Shown here one piece after another: positions 1 through 8,574 of a stretch of DNA of 64,000 nucleotides; position 1 is the first letter of the stretch, and each line of letters starts with the position of its first letter. Under the pieces are notes generated by a model. That model had not been told where the DNA came from. It saw only the letters and a program-made list of their open reading frames with translations, and made no database searches. The position numbers were made by a program, and so were the translations under genes. This DNA is from Rhodovarius crocodyli (GTDB taxonomy: Bacteria; Pseudomonadota; Alphaproteobacteria; Acetobacterales; Acetobacteraceae): NCBI RefSeq assembly GCF_004005855.1, contig NZ_SACL01000002.1, forward strand, positions 186,001 to 250,000. Direction: 5' to 3'.

Positions 1-729
1 CGGCAGGCGCTGATGTATTCGCTCGACCGCGCGCGCATCGTCGCCCAGCTGTTCGACGGGCGGCAGACGGTGGCCAACAGCAACGTGAACCCGCTGGACC
101 AGATGGCCGACCCGGCGGTGCGCCAATATCCCTATGACCTTGCCCGCGCGACCGCCTTGCTTGAGGAAGCGGGCTGGCGGCCCGGCCCCGACGGCATCCG
201 CCGCAACGAGGCCGGGCAGCGCCTGACGCTGGATCTGATGACCACGGCGGGCAACCGCTCGCGCGAACAGGTGCAGCAGGTGATGGCCGCGATGTGGCGG
301 CAGGCGGGCATCGAGGCGCGCATCCGCAACGAACCCCCGCGCGTGTTCTTCGCCGAGACCCTGTCGCGCCGCCGCCACCAGGGGCTGGCCATGTATGCCT
401 GGATCTCGGCCCCCGAATCCGTGCCGCGCAGCAGCCTGCATTCGGATGAGATCCCGACCGCCGCGCGCAATTTCTCGGGCCAGAACTACCCGGGCTTCCG
501 CAACGCGGAGATGGACCGGCTGCTGGAGCAGCTGCCCATCACCCTGTCGCCCGAGGCCCGTCGCCCCCTGTGGTCGCGGCTGCAGGCGATCTATGCCGAG
601 GAACTGCCCAGCCTGCCGCTGTATTTCCGCCAGGACGCGCATGTGTGGCCGCAATGGCTGGACGGCGTACGCCCGACCGGCCACCTGAACCCGTCCAGCC
701 TGTGGGCCGAGGAGTGGCGCGCGCGGTGA
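1..729 (+). CDS. Peptide ABC transporter substrate-binding protein (SBP_bac_5), 3' part
   Basis: The reading frame is open from the first base, so the N-terminus and signal peptide lie outside the window. The 242 visible codons are the C-terminal lobe of a family-5 extracytoplasmic solute-binding protein (DppA/OppA type). Visible family features are the early ALMYSLDRARI segment, the ALLEEAGW stretch near residue 55 and the LPSLPLYF segment near the end. Such proteins capture oligopeptides, opines or similar ligands in the periplasm and deliver them to two inner-membrane permeases. The stop codon overlaps the next start (GTGA), so it is translationally coupled to the first permease. The substrate cannot be read from this fragment. 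Confidence 0.9.
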   Translation, partial: RQALMYSLDRARIVAQLFDGRQTVANSNVNPLDQMADPAVRQYPYDLARATALLEEAGWRPGPDGIRRNEAGQRLTLDLMTTAGNRSREQVQQVMAAMWRQAGIEARIRNEPPRVFFAETLSRRRHQGLAMYAWISAPESVPRSSLHSDEIPTAARNFSGQNYPGFRNAEMDRLLEQLPITLSPEARRPLWSRLQAIYAEELPSLPLYFRQDAHVWPQWLDGVRPTGHLNPSSLWAEEWRAR

Positions 730-1649
730 GCATCCCCGCGCGCCTCGTTCAGATACTGGTCACGCTGCTGGCGCTGTCCTGCGTGTTCTACCTGTTGCTG
801 GGGCTGATGCCCGGTGACCCGATCGACCTGGCCCTCACGCTCGACCCGCGGCTGACACCCGCCGATGTGGAGCGCCTGCGGGCGCTGCACGGGTTGGATC
901 GCCCGCTCTGGGCGCGTTACCTCGCCTGGGCGGGGGCCGTGCTGCGGGGTGATTTCGGCTATTCGCGGCTGTTCGCGCAGCCGGTTTTCGCGCTGGTGGG
1001 GCCGGCCCTGTGGTCCAGCCTGCAATTGCTGGGTGCGGCACTCGGCCTTGCGGTGCTGGTGGGGGTGGGGCTGGGCATGCTGGCGGCACTTCGTCCGCGC
1101 CTGTCGCCGCTGGTGCAGGGGCTGGCGGCCATCGCCCAGGCGATGCCGGGCTTCTGGCTGGGCATCCTGCTGATCATCCTGTTCGCGGTCACGCTGGGCA
1201 TGCTGCCGGCCGGTGGCGTGGCCGAGGCCGGCGAGCCCGGCTGGCGCTTCCTGGTGCTGCCGGTTGCCACCCTCGGCTTCGGGCACATGGCCGCCTATGC
1301 CCGCCACGCGCTGTCGGCGATGCGCGGCGCGATGACCGACCCGTGGATCCGCAGCGCGCGCGCCCGCGGTGCGTCCGAGGGACGGATCGCGCTGGCGCAC
1401 GCCCTGCCCAACGCGGCGGTGCCGCTGATTACGCTGCTGGGCCTCGATGCCGGGGCGCTGGTCTCGGGGGCGGTGATCACCGAGACGCTGTTCGCGCGGC
1501 CCGGCATGGGCAAGCTGATCTTCGATGCGGTGATGGGCAATGACTACAACCTCGCCCTCGTCGCGCTGCTGCTGGTCGCGGGTGTGACCATGCTGGGCAA
1601 CCTCGCCGCCGACCTCGCGCAGCGGGCGCTGGACCCGCGCCTGGCATGA
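726..1649 (+). CDS. ABC transporter permease, DppB/OppB type
   Basis: Inner-membrane permease of a peptide-type importer, 307 aa. The start is taken as GTG at 726, overlapping the upstream stop; upstream in-frame extensions run into the binding-protein gene. The protein begins with a membrane segment (LVQILVTLLALSCVFYLLL) followed by LMPGDPIDLAL, typical of DppB. The BPD_transp_1 domain occupies the C-terminal two thirds, with the EAA-loop region RSARARGASEGRI and the late LFARPGMGKLIFDAV segment. Its stop overlaps the next permease by ATGA. The ATPase subunits are not encoded downstream and may lie upstream of the window. Confidence 0.93.
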   Translation: MSIPARLVQILVTLLALSCVFYLLLGLMPGDPIDLALTLDPRLTPADVERLRALHGLDRPLWARYLAWAGAVLRGDFGYSRLFAQPVFALVGPALWSSLQLLGAALGLAVLVGVGLGMLAALRPRLSPLVQGLAAIAQAMPGFWLGILLIILFAVTLGMLPAGGVAEAGEPGWRFLVLPVATLGFGHMAAYARHALSAMRGAMTDPWIRSARARGASEGRIALAHALPNAAVPLITLLGLDAGALVSGAVITETLFARPGMGKLIFDAVMGNDYNLALVALLLVAGVTMLGNLAADLAQRALDPRLA

Positions 1650-2461
1650 GGCTGTGGGCAGGGTTATCGCTGCTGTGCATCGTGCTGCTCTCGGCGTTGT
1701 CGGCCGATCTGGTGGGGGCGTGGCTGGGGCTCGATGCCGCGACACCCGACCTGTTCGCGCGCTATGCCGAACCATCCGCCGCACACCCGCTCGGCACCGA
1801 TGATTTGGGGCGTGATGTGGCGATGCGGCTGCTGCACGGGGCGCGGGTGTCGCTGGCCGTGGGGCTGGCGGCGGCGGCCATCGGCGCGGTGCTGGGCACG
1901 GCGGCCGGGGTGCTGGCCGCCTGGCGCGGCGGCTGGGCCGACGCGGTGCTGATGCGCCTGGCCGACGCGCTGCTGGCGCTGCCGGCCTTGCCGCTGCTGA
2001 TCATCCTCTCGGCGCTGGACCCCGCGCCGATCGGCCTGCCGCGCGGAGAGGCCGCGGCCGATATTCTGCGCGTGGCGGTCATCCTCGCGATCTTCGGCTG
2101 GGTGGGCGTGGCGCGGCTGGCGCGCGCGGCGGCGATGTCGGTGCTGGCGATGGATTTCATCCGCGCCGCCCGCGCGCTCGGCGTGCCGGAGGGCCGGCTG
2201 CTGCGCCGGCACGTGCTGCCCGCCTTGATGGGGCCGGTCGGGGTGGCCACCGCGCTGTCCGTCGGCGGGGCGATCCTGGCCGAAAGCGCGCTGTCCTTCC
2301 TCGGCCTCGGCATCGCGCCCCCGGCCTCCAGCTGGGGCAACATGCTGGCCGGCGCGCAGGAGGCGGTGTTCCAGGCCCCGCTGGTCGCGCTGTGGCCGGG
2401 CCTCGCCATCCTGCTGACGGTGCTGGGCTGCAATCTGGTGGCGGACGGGCTGCGGCGGTAG
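1646..2461 (+). CDS. ABC transporter permease, DppC/OppC type
   Basis: Second permease of the peptide-type importer, 271 aa. It starts with ATG in an ATGA overlap with the first permease. DppC hallmarks are HPLGTDDLGRDV near residue 47, the EAA loop FIRAARALGVPEGRLLRRHVLP near residues 171-192, and AESALSFLGLGIAPPASSWG near residues 212-231. It has about six membrane segments. It should pair with the upstream permease to form the translocation channel. A peptidase-family gene follows after only 9 bp, so the two may share a transcript. Confidence 0.93.
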   Translation: MRLWAGLSLLCIVLLSALSADLVGAWLGLDAATPDLFARYAEPSAAHPLGTDDLGRDVAMRLLHGARVSLAVGLAAAAIGAVLGTAAGVLAAWRGGWADAVLMRLADALLALPALPLLIILSALDPAPIGLPRGEAAADILRVAVILAIFGWVGVARLARAAAMSVLAMDFIRAARALGVPEGRLLRRHVLPALMGPVGVATALSVGGAILAESALSFLGLGIAPPASSWGNMLAGAQEAVFQAPLVALWPGLAILLTVLGCNLVADGLRR

Positions 2462-2470
2462 CTTCGCCGC

Positions 2471-4522
2471 ATGGACCCGCGCCCGACCCTTTCCGCCCCC
2501 GACGACGACCCCTGGCTGTGGCTGGAGGAGATCGAAGCCCCCCGCGCCACCGCCTGGGCCGATGAGCAATCCGCGCGCACCATGGCGGCCTTCGCCGATG
2601 CGCGCTTCGCCGCCGACCGCGACGCGGTGCGCACCGCGCTCGACCGGCCGGACAAGCTGCCGCATGTCACCCGGCGCGGGGATTGGCTGTATAATTTCTG
2701 GACCGATGCCGCGAACCCCAAGGGGATCTGGCGGCGCACCACCTTGGCCTCCTACCGCTCCGCCGTGCCCGAATGGCAGCTTTTGCTGGACGTGGACGCG
2801 CTGGCCCGCGAGGAAGCCGAGGATTGGGTCTGGACCGGGGCCGGCACGCTGCCCGGCAGCCATGATCGCGCGCTGCTGCGCCTGTCGCGCGGCGGCGGGG
2901 ACGCGGTGGTGCTGCGGGAGTTCGATCTGGTCGCGCTGCGCATGGTCGAGGGCGGCTTCGTGCTGCCCGAGGCCAAGGGCGGTGCCGACTGGCTGGACCG
3001 GGACACGCTGGTCGTGTCCTCGGCCTATGGTGAGGGCATGGCGACCCGCGCCGGCTACGCGCGCACCGTGCGCCTGTGGCAGCGCGGCACCGACCCCGCA
3101 GCCGCCCGGGTGATCTTCGAGGTTCCCGACGACCACATGGGTGCCTGGGGCAGCTATGAGGCGGAGGAGGACCGGCTGGTCTTCGTGGATCAGCAGGGCT
3201 TTTACGACACGGCCGTGCATCTGGGCGGGCGCGACGGCCCGGCGCAGCGCATCGACCTGCCGACCGATATGGGCTTTCGCTGGCAGCGCGGCTGGGTGGC
3301 GCTGCGCCCGCGCAGCCCCTGGACCCATGCCGGGGTGACGCACCCGGCCGACACGCTGCTGGTGGCCAGCCTGGAATCCGTCCTCGCGGGTGCGCCGGAT
3401 TGCCGGGTGATCTTCACCCCCGGCGAGCGCACCGCGCTGCAGGGCTTTTTCTGGTGCGACGGCCGGCTGGTGGTGTCGGTGCTGGACGAGCTGCGCCCGC
3501 GCTTCACCATCTTCACCCCCGGCGGGGATTGGCAGGGCAGGGAGCTGTCGGGTCTCTCGGAGAATGGGGTCGCCAGCCTCTGGCCGCTCGACACCGAGGA
3601 CGACGAATCCGACGGCAGCCTGCTGGTGCAGACCGAGGACCCGATCACCCCGCCCAGCCTGCTGCTGACCAATGTGGGGCTGGCCACGCCCGAACTGCTG
3701 CGCCGGTCCTCGGCCGTCTATGACGCGGCGGGGCTGGTGGTGACGCGGCACGAGGCGGTTTCGGAAGACGGGGAGCGCATCCCCTATGTCGTGACCGGCC
3801 CGGCGGCGGAAACCGGACAGGCGCCGGTGCATCTGTCGGGCTATGGCGGTTTCCGGATTTCGCGGCTGCCGCACTACCAGGGCATGATGGGCAAGCTGTG
3901 GCTGGAGAAGGGCGGCACCACCGTCATCGCCAATATCCGCGGCGGCGGGGAGTTCGGCACACGCTGGCATGAGGCCGGGCGGCGGGAGCGCAAGGCGCTG
4001 TCCCACGCCGACTTCGCCGCCGTGGCGGCCGATCTGGTGCGGCGCGGTGTCACGACCCCCGGGCGGATCGCGGCCGAGGGCGGGTCCAATGGCGGGCTGC
4101 TGATCGCCAACATGCTCACGCGCTACCCGGAGCGCTTCGGCGCCTTGTTCTGCACCATCCCGCTGATCGACATGCGCCGCTACACTAGGCTGCTGGCCGG
4201 GGCGAGCTGGATCGCGGAATACGGCGACCCGGATGTGGCGGAGGATTGGGCCTTTCTGCAGCACATCTCGGCCTATCAGGTGGCGGCGCCGGGCCGTTCC
4301 TATCCGCCCATCCTGCTCGCGACCGCGCGCAAGGATGACCGGGTGCACCCCGGCCACGCCCGCAAGATGGCGGCCAAGCTGCAGGCCATGGGCTACCCGG
4401 CCTGGTTCTATGAGCCGCCCGCCGGTGGCCATGGCTATGGCAAGGACAATGCGGAGGTCGCGAGCTTCGCCGCGTTGGGGGCGGCCTTCCTGCGGCGCTC
4501 GATCGGGTGGGAGAAGGCCTGA
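2471..4522 (+). CDS. Prolyl oligopeptidase family serine peptidase (S9A)
   Basis: A 683-residue protein, close to the usual length of prolyl oligopeptidase/oligopeptidase B. The N-terminal half has the propeller-type repeats of the family (early PWLWLEEIEAPRA). The C-terminal half is an alpha/beta hydrolase with all three catalytic elements: Ser539 in GGSNGGLL, Asp622 or Asp623 in ARKDDRVHPGH, and His654 in GGHGYG. No signal peptide is seen, so it is probably cytoplasmic and cleaves short peptides. Its position 9 bp after a peptide permease suggests it processes the imported peptides, which is an inference from context. The stop is only 3 bp from the convergent DUF6311 gene. Confidence 0.92.
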   Translation: MDPRPTLSAPDDDPWLWLEEIEAPRATAWADEQSARTMAAFADARFAADRDAVRTALDRPDKLPHVTRRGDWLYNFWTDAANPKGIWRRTTLASYRSAVPEWQLLLDVDALAREEAEDWVWTGAGTLPGSHDRALLRLSRGGGDAVVLREFDLVALRMVEGGFVLPEAKGGADWLDRDTLVVSSAYGEGMATRAGYARTVRLWQRGTDPAAARVIFEVPDDHMGAWGSYEAEEDRLVFVDQQGFYDTAVHLGGRDGPAQRIDLPTDMGFRWQRGWVALRPRSPWTHAGVTHPADTLLVASLESVLAGAPDCRVIFTPGERTALQGFFWCDGRLVVSVLDELRPRFTIFTPGGDWQGRELSGLSENGVASLWPLDTEDDESDGSLLVQTEDPITPPSLLLTNVGLATPELLRRSSAVYDAAGLVVTRHEAVSEDGERIPYVVTGPAAETGQAPVHLSGYGGFRISRLPHYQGMMGKLWLEKGGTTVIANIRGGGEFGTRWHEAGRRERKALSHADFAAVAADLVRRGVTTPGRIAAEGGSNGGLLIANMLTRYPERFGALFCTIPLIDMRRYTRLLAGASWIAEYGDPDVAEDWAFLQHISAYQVAAPGRSYPPILLATARKDDRVHPGHARKMAAKLQAMGYPAWFYEPPAGGHGYGKDNAEVASFAALGAAFLRRSIGWEKA

Positions 4523-4525
4523 CGC

Positions 4526-6097
4526 CTACTCCCAGCGGCCGTTGCGCCAGGTCAGGCGCAGCTCACCGGGGGCAGGGGCACCGGCCACCGGCTCACAGAC
4601 CGGCGGCACCCGCCAGCGCGCGGCATACATGGTGTTCACCGGGCGCGGATTTTCGCTGATCAGCGCCAGCAGCTCCAGGATGGCCTCGCGCGTCTCATGG
4701 TCGTCGGGCGAGGTGCAGACCCAGCTCGGCACCAGCGTGACGCGGGTGGCCGCCGCGATGGCGGGGCGCAGGCGGTCCGCATCGATGCGCCAGTCGGGGC
4801 GCTGGGCGGCCCAGGCCGAGAACGCCGCGCGCTGCGGCGCCGCGTCGATGAACTGCAGCACGGCCAGCGCCGCCAGCGCGATGGTGCCGGTGCGGCCGGC
4901 GCGGGACAGCACGGCGGCCACCCCCAGCAGGATCGCGGCACCCACGGGCCAGAAGAAGCGGCCCGAGGCGCGGAACTGCTCCAGCGCGGCGGGCGGCGTG
5001 CCCAAATCCAGCAGCACCGCATGGCCCAGCCCCACCCGCATCGAGACGGCCAGCAGCGTCAGCCCCAGGCACACCGCGACCAGCCCGGCATGGGAGCGCA
5101 GCCCGCGCAGGGCGGTTCGCCCATGCCCCAGCACAACCAGAAAGAGAGCCAGAATCAGGCCCGTACCGAGCCAGTTATACCCTTCCCAACCGCCATGACC
5201 GGTCGCGTCTATTTCGGTGCCGACAAGACCCCCAAGGAAAAACGACCGGAACGGCCATATCGGTGAAAGCAGGTTCAGGGCGAAGGCACCGTACCAGCGC
5301 TGCCCGTCGCCCACCGCGCCGAGATAGCCGAAGGCCGCCATCACCCCGACGACGCCGGCCAGCGCCGCGGCCATGCCCAGCGCCGCGCCGATGAAGTTCC
5401 GCCCCCGCAGCAGCAGCGTGGCGGGCACGGCGGCCAGCAGCGCCAGCGTCATCACCGCCAGATAGGGATGGATCAGCAGCGTGGCGGCCTGCAGCAGCAC
5501 GGCGCCCGCCCACAGGCCCCGCTTGCGCGGCCGCGCCTCATCCACCAGCCGCAGATACAGGCCGAGGCCGAGCCACAGCACCGTGTGCCCGCACAGCGCG
5601 GCATGGCCGAAGCGCATGATGAAGGCAGGCATGGAAACGGCGGCCACGGCCATGCACAGCAAGGGTAGGGGCCGCCTTTCGCCGGTGCCGGCGAAAGCCC
5701 AGGCGGCGGCTGGCGGCAATGTGGCCCAGGCGATGGCGTACCACAGCCCGATGCCGTGAAAGCCTGGCGGCAGCCATTCCCGCACCGCCTTCAGCGGCAG
5801 GGCCAGCAGGGGGATGCCGTCCGCGAAGGCCAGGTTCAGCCCGCCCATCAGCCCGATGTCCAGCGGCGGCCAGCCCCAGTCGGAGGCGATGAAGAACCGC
5901 TGCGCCACCGCGTGCTGGGCCGCATCGCCCACGGGGCGCCATGGCAGCCCCGCACCGGGGAACAGAAATGTGGCAGGCAGCAACAATGCCGCCATGAGCA
6001 GGCCAAAAAGCCCGGCGATCGTCAGGGGTATGAGAACGGAGCGCTTCACCCCGAACTGGTCGCACCCCCAGGGTCTCACGGCAAGGGCCGGGGGCAT
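4526..6097 (-). CDS. DUF6311-like polytopic membrane protein
   Basis: A large inner-membrane protein with roughly ten hydrophobic segments and a soluble C-terminal tail of about 120 residues. The pattern resembles DUF6311 proteins, which have glycosyltransferase-C-like architecture and often lie by polysaccharide genes; the assignment is from recall. Motif-like pieces include DWGWPPLD, FGHAALCGHT and GWEGYNWLG. The start is uncertain. The frame is open to a GTG at 6154, an ATG lies at 6097, and a GTG at 6049 sits just before the first membrane helix (KRSVLIPLTIAG). It diverges from the sugar-transferase gene, so a role in exporting, polymerising or decorating the surface glycan is plausible but unproven. 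Confidence 0.7.
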   Translation of the reverse strand: MPPALAVRPWGCDQFGVKRSVLIPLTIAGLFGLLMAALLLPATFLFPGAGLPWRPVGDAAQHAVAQRFFIASDWGWPPLDIGLMGGLNLAFADGIPLLALPLKAVREWLPPGFHGIGLWYAIAWATLPPAAAWAFAGTGERRPLPLLCMAVAAVSMPAFIMRFGHAALCGHTVLWLGLGLYLRLVDEARPRKRGLWAGAVLLQAATLLIHPYLAVMTLALLAAVPATLLLRGRNFIGAALGMAAALAGVVGVMAAFGYLGAVGDGQRWYGAFALNLLSPIWPFRSFFLGGLVGTEIDATGHGGWEGYNWLGTGLILALFLVVLGHGRTALRGLRSHAGLVAVCLGLTLLAVSMRVGLGHAVLLDLGTPPAALEQFRASGRFFWPVGAAILLGVAAVLSRAGRTGTIALAALAVLQFIDAAPQRAAFSAWAAQRPDWRIDADRLRPAIAAATRVTLVPSWVCTSPDDHETREAILELLALISENPRPVNTMYAARWRVPPVCEPVAGAPAPGELRLTWRNGRWE

Positions 6098-6257
6098 CTC
6101 GGCAAGAGTCAGCCCGGCTGGCCCATTTATATGCCGAAAAATGTTGCCTGCCACAATTTTGCCCCAACTCCACCACGCGGGCGCCCGTTACTTCCCCCAA
6201 ATGGATCATGCCAGGTCGCCCCTCACCCTGGCGTTTCAAGGAACCGGATTGGTAGCC

Positions 6258-6968
6258 ATGCCTGGCCTCGATACCTTTTCTGCCTCCATTTCCCCCGAGA
6301 CGCTGGCGCGTCAGACCCCCGCGGTCGCGCTGCCCGCCGTTCCCGGCCATTCCCCCTTTGGCGCCGCGGTGAAGCGCGCGATGGATGTTATCGGCGCCGG
6401 CGCCCTGCTGGTGCTGCTGGCCCCGGTCTTCCTGGTGCTGACCTTCCTGGTCCGCCGTGACGGCGGCCCGGCCTTCTATGGCCACCAGCGCGTCGGCCAG
6501 GACGGCCGCATGTTCGGCTGCCTGAAGTTCCGCTCCATGGTGATCGACAGCGACGCGCGCCTGAAGGCGCTGCTGGCCAGCGACCCCGTGGCCCGCATCG
6601 AGTGGGAAGCCAGCCGCAAGCTGCGCAACGACCCGCGCGTGACCGCCGTCGGCCGCTTCCTGCGCAAGACCTCGCTGGATGAGCTGCCGCAGCTGCTCAA
6701 CGTGCTGCGCGGTGAGATGAGCCTGGTCGGCCCCCGCCCCGTCACCGCGACGGAGCTGGCCACCTATTATGGCCCGGCCACCTCGCTCTATGCCTCCGTC
6801 CGCCCCGGCATCACCGGCCTGTGGCAGGTCAGCGGCCGCTCCGACTGCAGCTACGCCCAGCGCGTGGCGCTCGATGTGGACTATGCGGCCAACCAGTCGG
6901 TCTGGTCGGACGTCAAGATCCTGCTGCGCACCCCCGCCGTGGTGCTGGCCCGGAAGGGCGCGGTCTGA
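6258..6968 (+). CDS. Undecaprenyl-phosphate sugar phosphotransferase (bacterial sugar transferase family)
   Basis: A 236-aa short-form, WbaP/GumD-like phosphoglycosyl transferase. It would transfer a sugar-1-phosphate from a nucleotide sugar to undecaprenyl phosphate, the first step of surface polysaccharide assembly. One hydrophobic membrane hairpin (GALLVLLAPVFLVLTFLV) is followed by the cytosolic domain with KFRSMV, RKTSLDELPQ (catalytic Asp-Glu), SLVGPRPV and PGITGLWQVSGRS. The ATG at 6258 has an AAGGAA-like site upstream; an in-frame ATG at 6201 would add 19 residues. It heads a plus-strand cluster of a flippase and four glycosyltransferases. The donor sugar cannot be read from the sequence. 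Confidence 0.93.
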   Translation: MPGLDTFSASISPETLARQTPAVALPAVPGHSPFGAAVKRAMDVIGAGALLVLLAPVFLVLTFLVRRDGGPAFYGHQRVGQDGRMFGCLKFRSMVIDSDARLKALLASDPVARIEWEASRKLRNDPRVTAVGRFLRKTSLDELPQLLNVLRGEMSLVGPRPVTATELATYYGPATSLYASVRPGITGLWQVSGRSDCSYAQRVALDVDYAANQSVWSDVKILLRTPAVVLARKGAV

Positions 6969-7004
6969 AGATCCCGCAAGGGCGCGGTCCAGGGACCCGC
7001 CTTT

Positions 7005-7029
7005 CCCTCGGGGGTTTCACCCCCGGGGG
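7005..7029 (+). terminator. GC-rich hairpin after the sugar transferase gene
   Basis: The sequence CTCGGGGGT TTC ACCCCCGGGG forms a strong stem-loop in the 97-bp gap between the sugar transferase and flippase genes. There is no T-run, so it is more likely a transcript-processing or pausing structure, or a weak terminator, than a classical intrinsic terminator. Confidence 0.4.
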
Positions 7030-7065
7030 CTAAGACTTCCCCCGAAAAAGCTGTAGGAAGCCGTC

Positions 7066-8574
7066 ATGACGACGGATGCCGCCACACGCGCCGGGGCCGG
7101 AAGGCTCTTTTCCGGCGTGGTGTGGAACGCGCTGGGCAGGGGGCTTCCCCTTCTCATCGCCCTTCTGCTGACGCCCGTGCTGCTCCGCCTGATGGGCGTG
7201 GAGCGATGGGGCCTCTTTACCCTGGCGCTGGCGATGGTGGGGGTGATGGGCGTGCTGGACCTGGGCGTGGGCCCGGCCCTGACGCGCACCCTCTCCGCGC
7301 GCATGCACGACCACACGGCCGAGCAGCAGGCCTCCCTCGTGCGGGCCGGCATCGCGGCGCTGGGCGGGGTCTCGGTGCTGGTCACGGCCGGGCTGTGGTT
7401 CGCGGTGCCCGGCATCGTCACCCATGCGCTGAACGTGCCCGAGGCGATGCGCCCGGAGGCCGCGGCCGCGATCCGCGTGCTGGCGCTCGCCATTCCGCTG
7501 GTGGTGGTGAATGCGGCGCTGTGGGGCGTGATGGCGGCCTATCAGCGTTTCGCGGCGGCCAACCTCGTCACGGTGCCGGTCAACCTGATGTATTATCTGG
7601 GTCCGGTGCTGGCGCTGCTGGCCTGGGATGACCTGTCGGGCGTGATGTGGACGCTGGTGGCCTGCCGCGCCGTCAACACCGTGACCTATACCTGGCTGGT
7701 CAGGCGGGACCTGCCGACCCTGTGGCATGGCCTGCCGGAGCTTCGGCTGGCCGCGCCGCTGCTGAAGCTCGGCGGCTGGATCACCTTCGCCTCCGTCACG
7801 GGCCAGGCGCTGCTCTACGCGGATCGCTTCCTGATCGGTGCCTTGGTGACGCTGACGGCGGTTGCCTATTACGCCACGCCGCTCGACCTGGTGATGCGGC
7901 TATGGATCCTGCCGGTCGCCGTCTCTCAGGCGCTGCTGCCGGCCATGGCCAGCGCCTATGCCAGCCTGCCGATCGCGACGGCCGCGCTGCTGCGCCGGGG
8001 CGGGATCCTGATCCTGCTGCTGGTGTTTCCGGCCGCCGCCATCCTGGCTGGGGCCGGGCATGAGATCCTGTGGCTGTGGCTGGGCCGGGAGATGGCCGAT
8101 GGCGGCGGGCAGGTGCTGGCGGTGCTGGCGGTGGGCGGGCTGTTCTCCTGCTTCGCCTATGCCCCCAACGCGCTGCTGGAGGCGATGGGCCGCCCCGATG
8201 TGACCGCCCGTTTCGTGCTGGTGCAGGTGGTGGTGTTCATGCCGCTGTCAGCGGGCGCGCTGATGCTGGCCGGCATCCAGGGCGCCGCCCTGGCCTGGGC
8301 GTTGCGCGTGGTGGTGGATGCGCTGGGAAAGATGTTCTTCGTCAGCTGGCTGTATCCCAAGGCCGGCACGGCCATCCGCTCCCTGGTGCCGCCGCTGCTG
8401 GTGGCGGGCGCCACGCTGGGGCTGCTGACCTCGGCGGATAGCTGGACGGCCAAGGCCATCATCCTGGCGGTGGGTGGCGTGGCGCTGCTGGCGCTGTGCT
8501 GGCGCGCGCTGGAACCCGAGGAAAGGCTGGCCCTGCGCAACCCGCGCGGCTGGCGGGGATTGATGCGGGCATGA
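7066..8574 (+). CDS. Polysaccharide flippase (Wzx/MOP superfamily)
   Basis: A 502-aa polytopic protein with about 12-14 hydrophobic segments. It begins with a short cytosolic stretch then FSGVVWNALGRGLPLLIALLL and LLRLMGVERWGLFTLALAMVG, typical of O-antigen/teichoic-acid flippases of the MOP exporter superfamily. It would move undecaprenyl-diphosphate-linked glycan units across the inner membrane. Its stop overlaps the next glycosyltransferase start (ATGA), so both are in one operon. No Wzy-type polymerase is recognisable beside it. Confidence 0.88.
   Translation: MTTDAATRAGAGRLFSGVVWNALGRGLPLLIALLLTPVLLRLMGVERWGLFTLALAMVGVMGVLDLGVGPALTRTLSARMHDHTAEQQASLVRAGIAALGGVSVLVTAGLWFAVPGIVTHALNVPEAMRPEAAAAIRVLALAIPLVVVNAALWGVMAAYQRFAAANLVTVPVNLMYYLGPVLALLAWDDLSGVMWTLVACRAVNTVTYTWLVRRDLPTLWHGLPELRLAAPLLKLGGWITFASVTGQALLYADRFLIGALVTLTAVAYYATPLDLVMRLWILPVAVSQALLPAMASAYASLPIATAALLRRGGILILLLVFPAAAILAGAGHEILWLWLGREMADGGGQVLAVLAVGGLFSCFAYAPNALLEAMGRPDVTARFVLVQVVVFMPLSAGALMLAGIQGAALAWALRVVVDALGKMFFVSWLYPKAGTAIRSLVPPLLVAGATLGLLTSADSWTAKAIILAVGGVALLALCWRALEPEERLALRNPRGWRGLMRA

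Noticed and set aside
1664-4432. Open minus-strand frame of 922 codons across the permease and peptidase genes
   Set aside because: It is antisense to two clear genes, rich in Arg/Gln/Gly/His, with no family motif. This is a common artefact in high-GC DNA.
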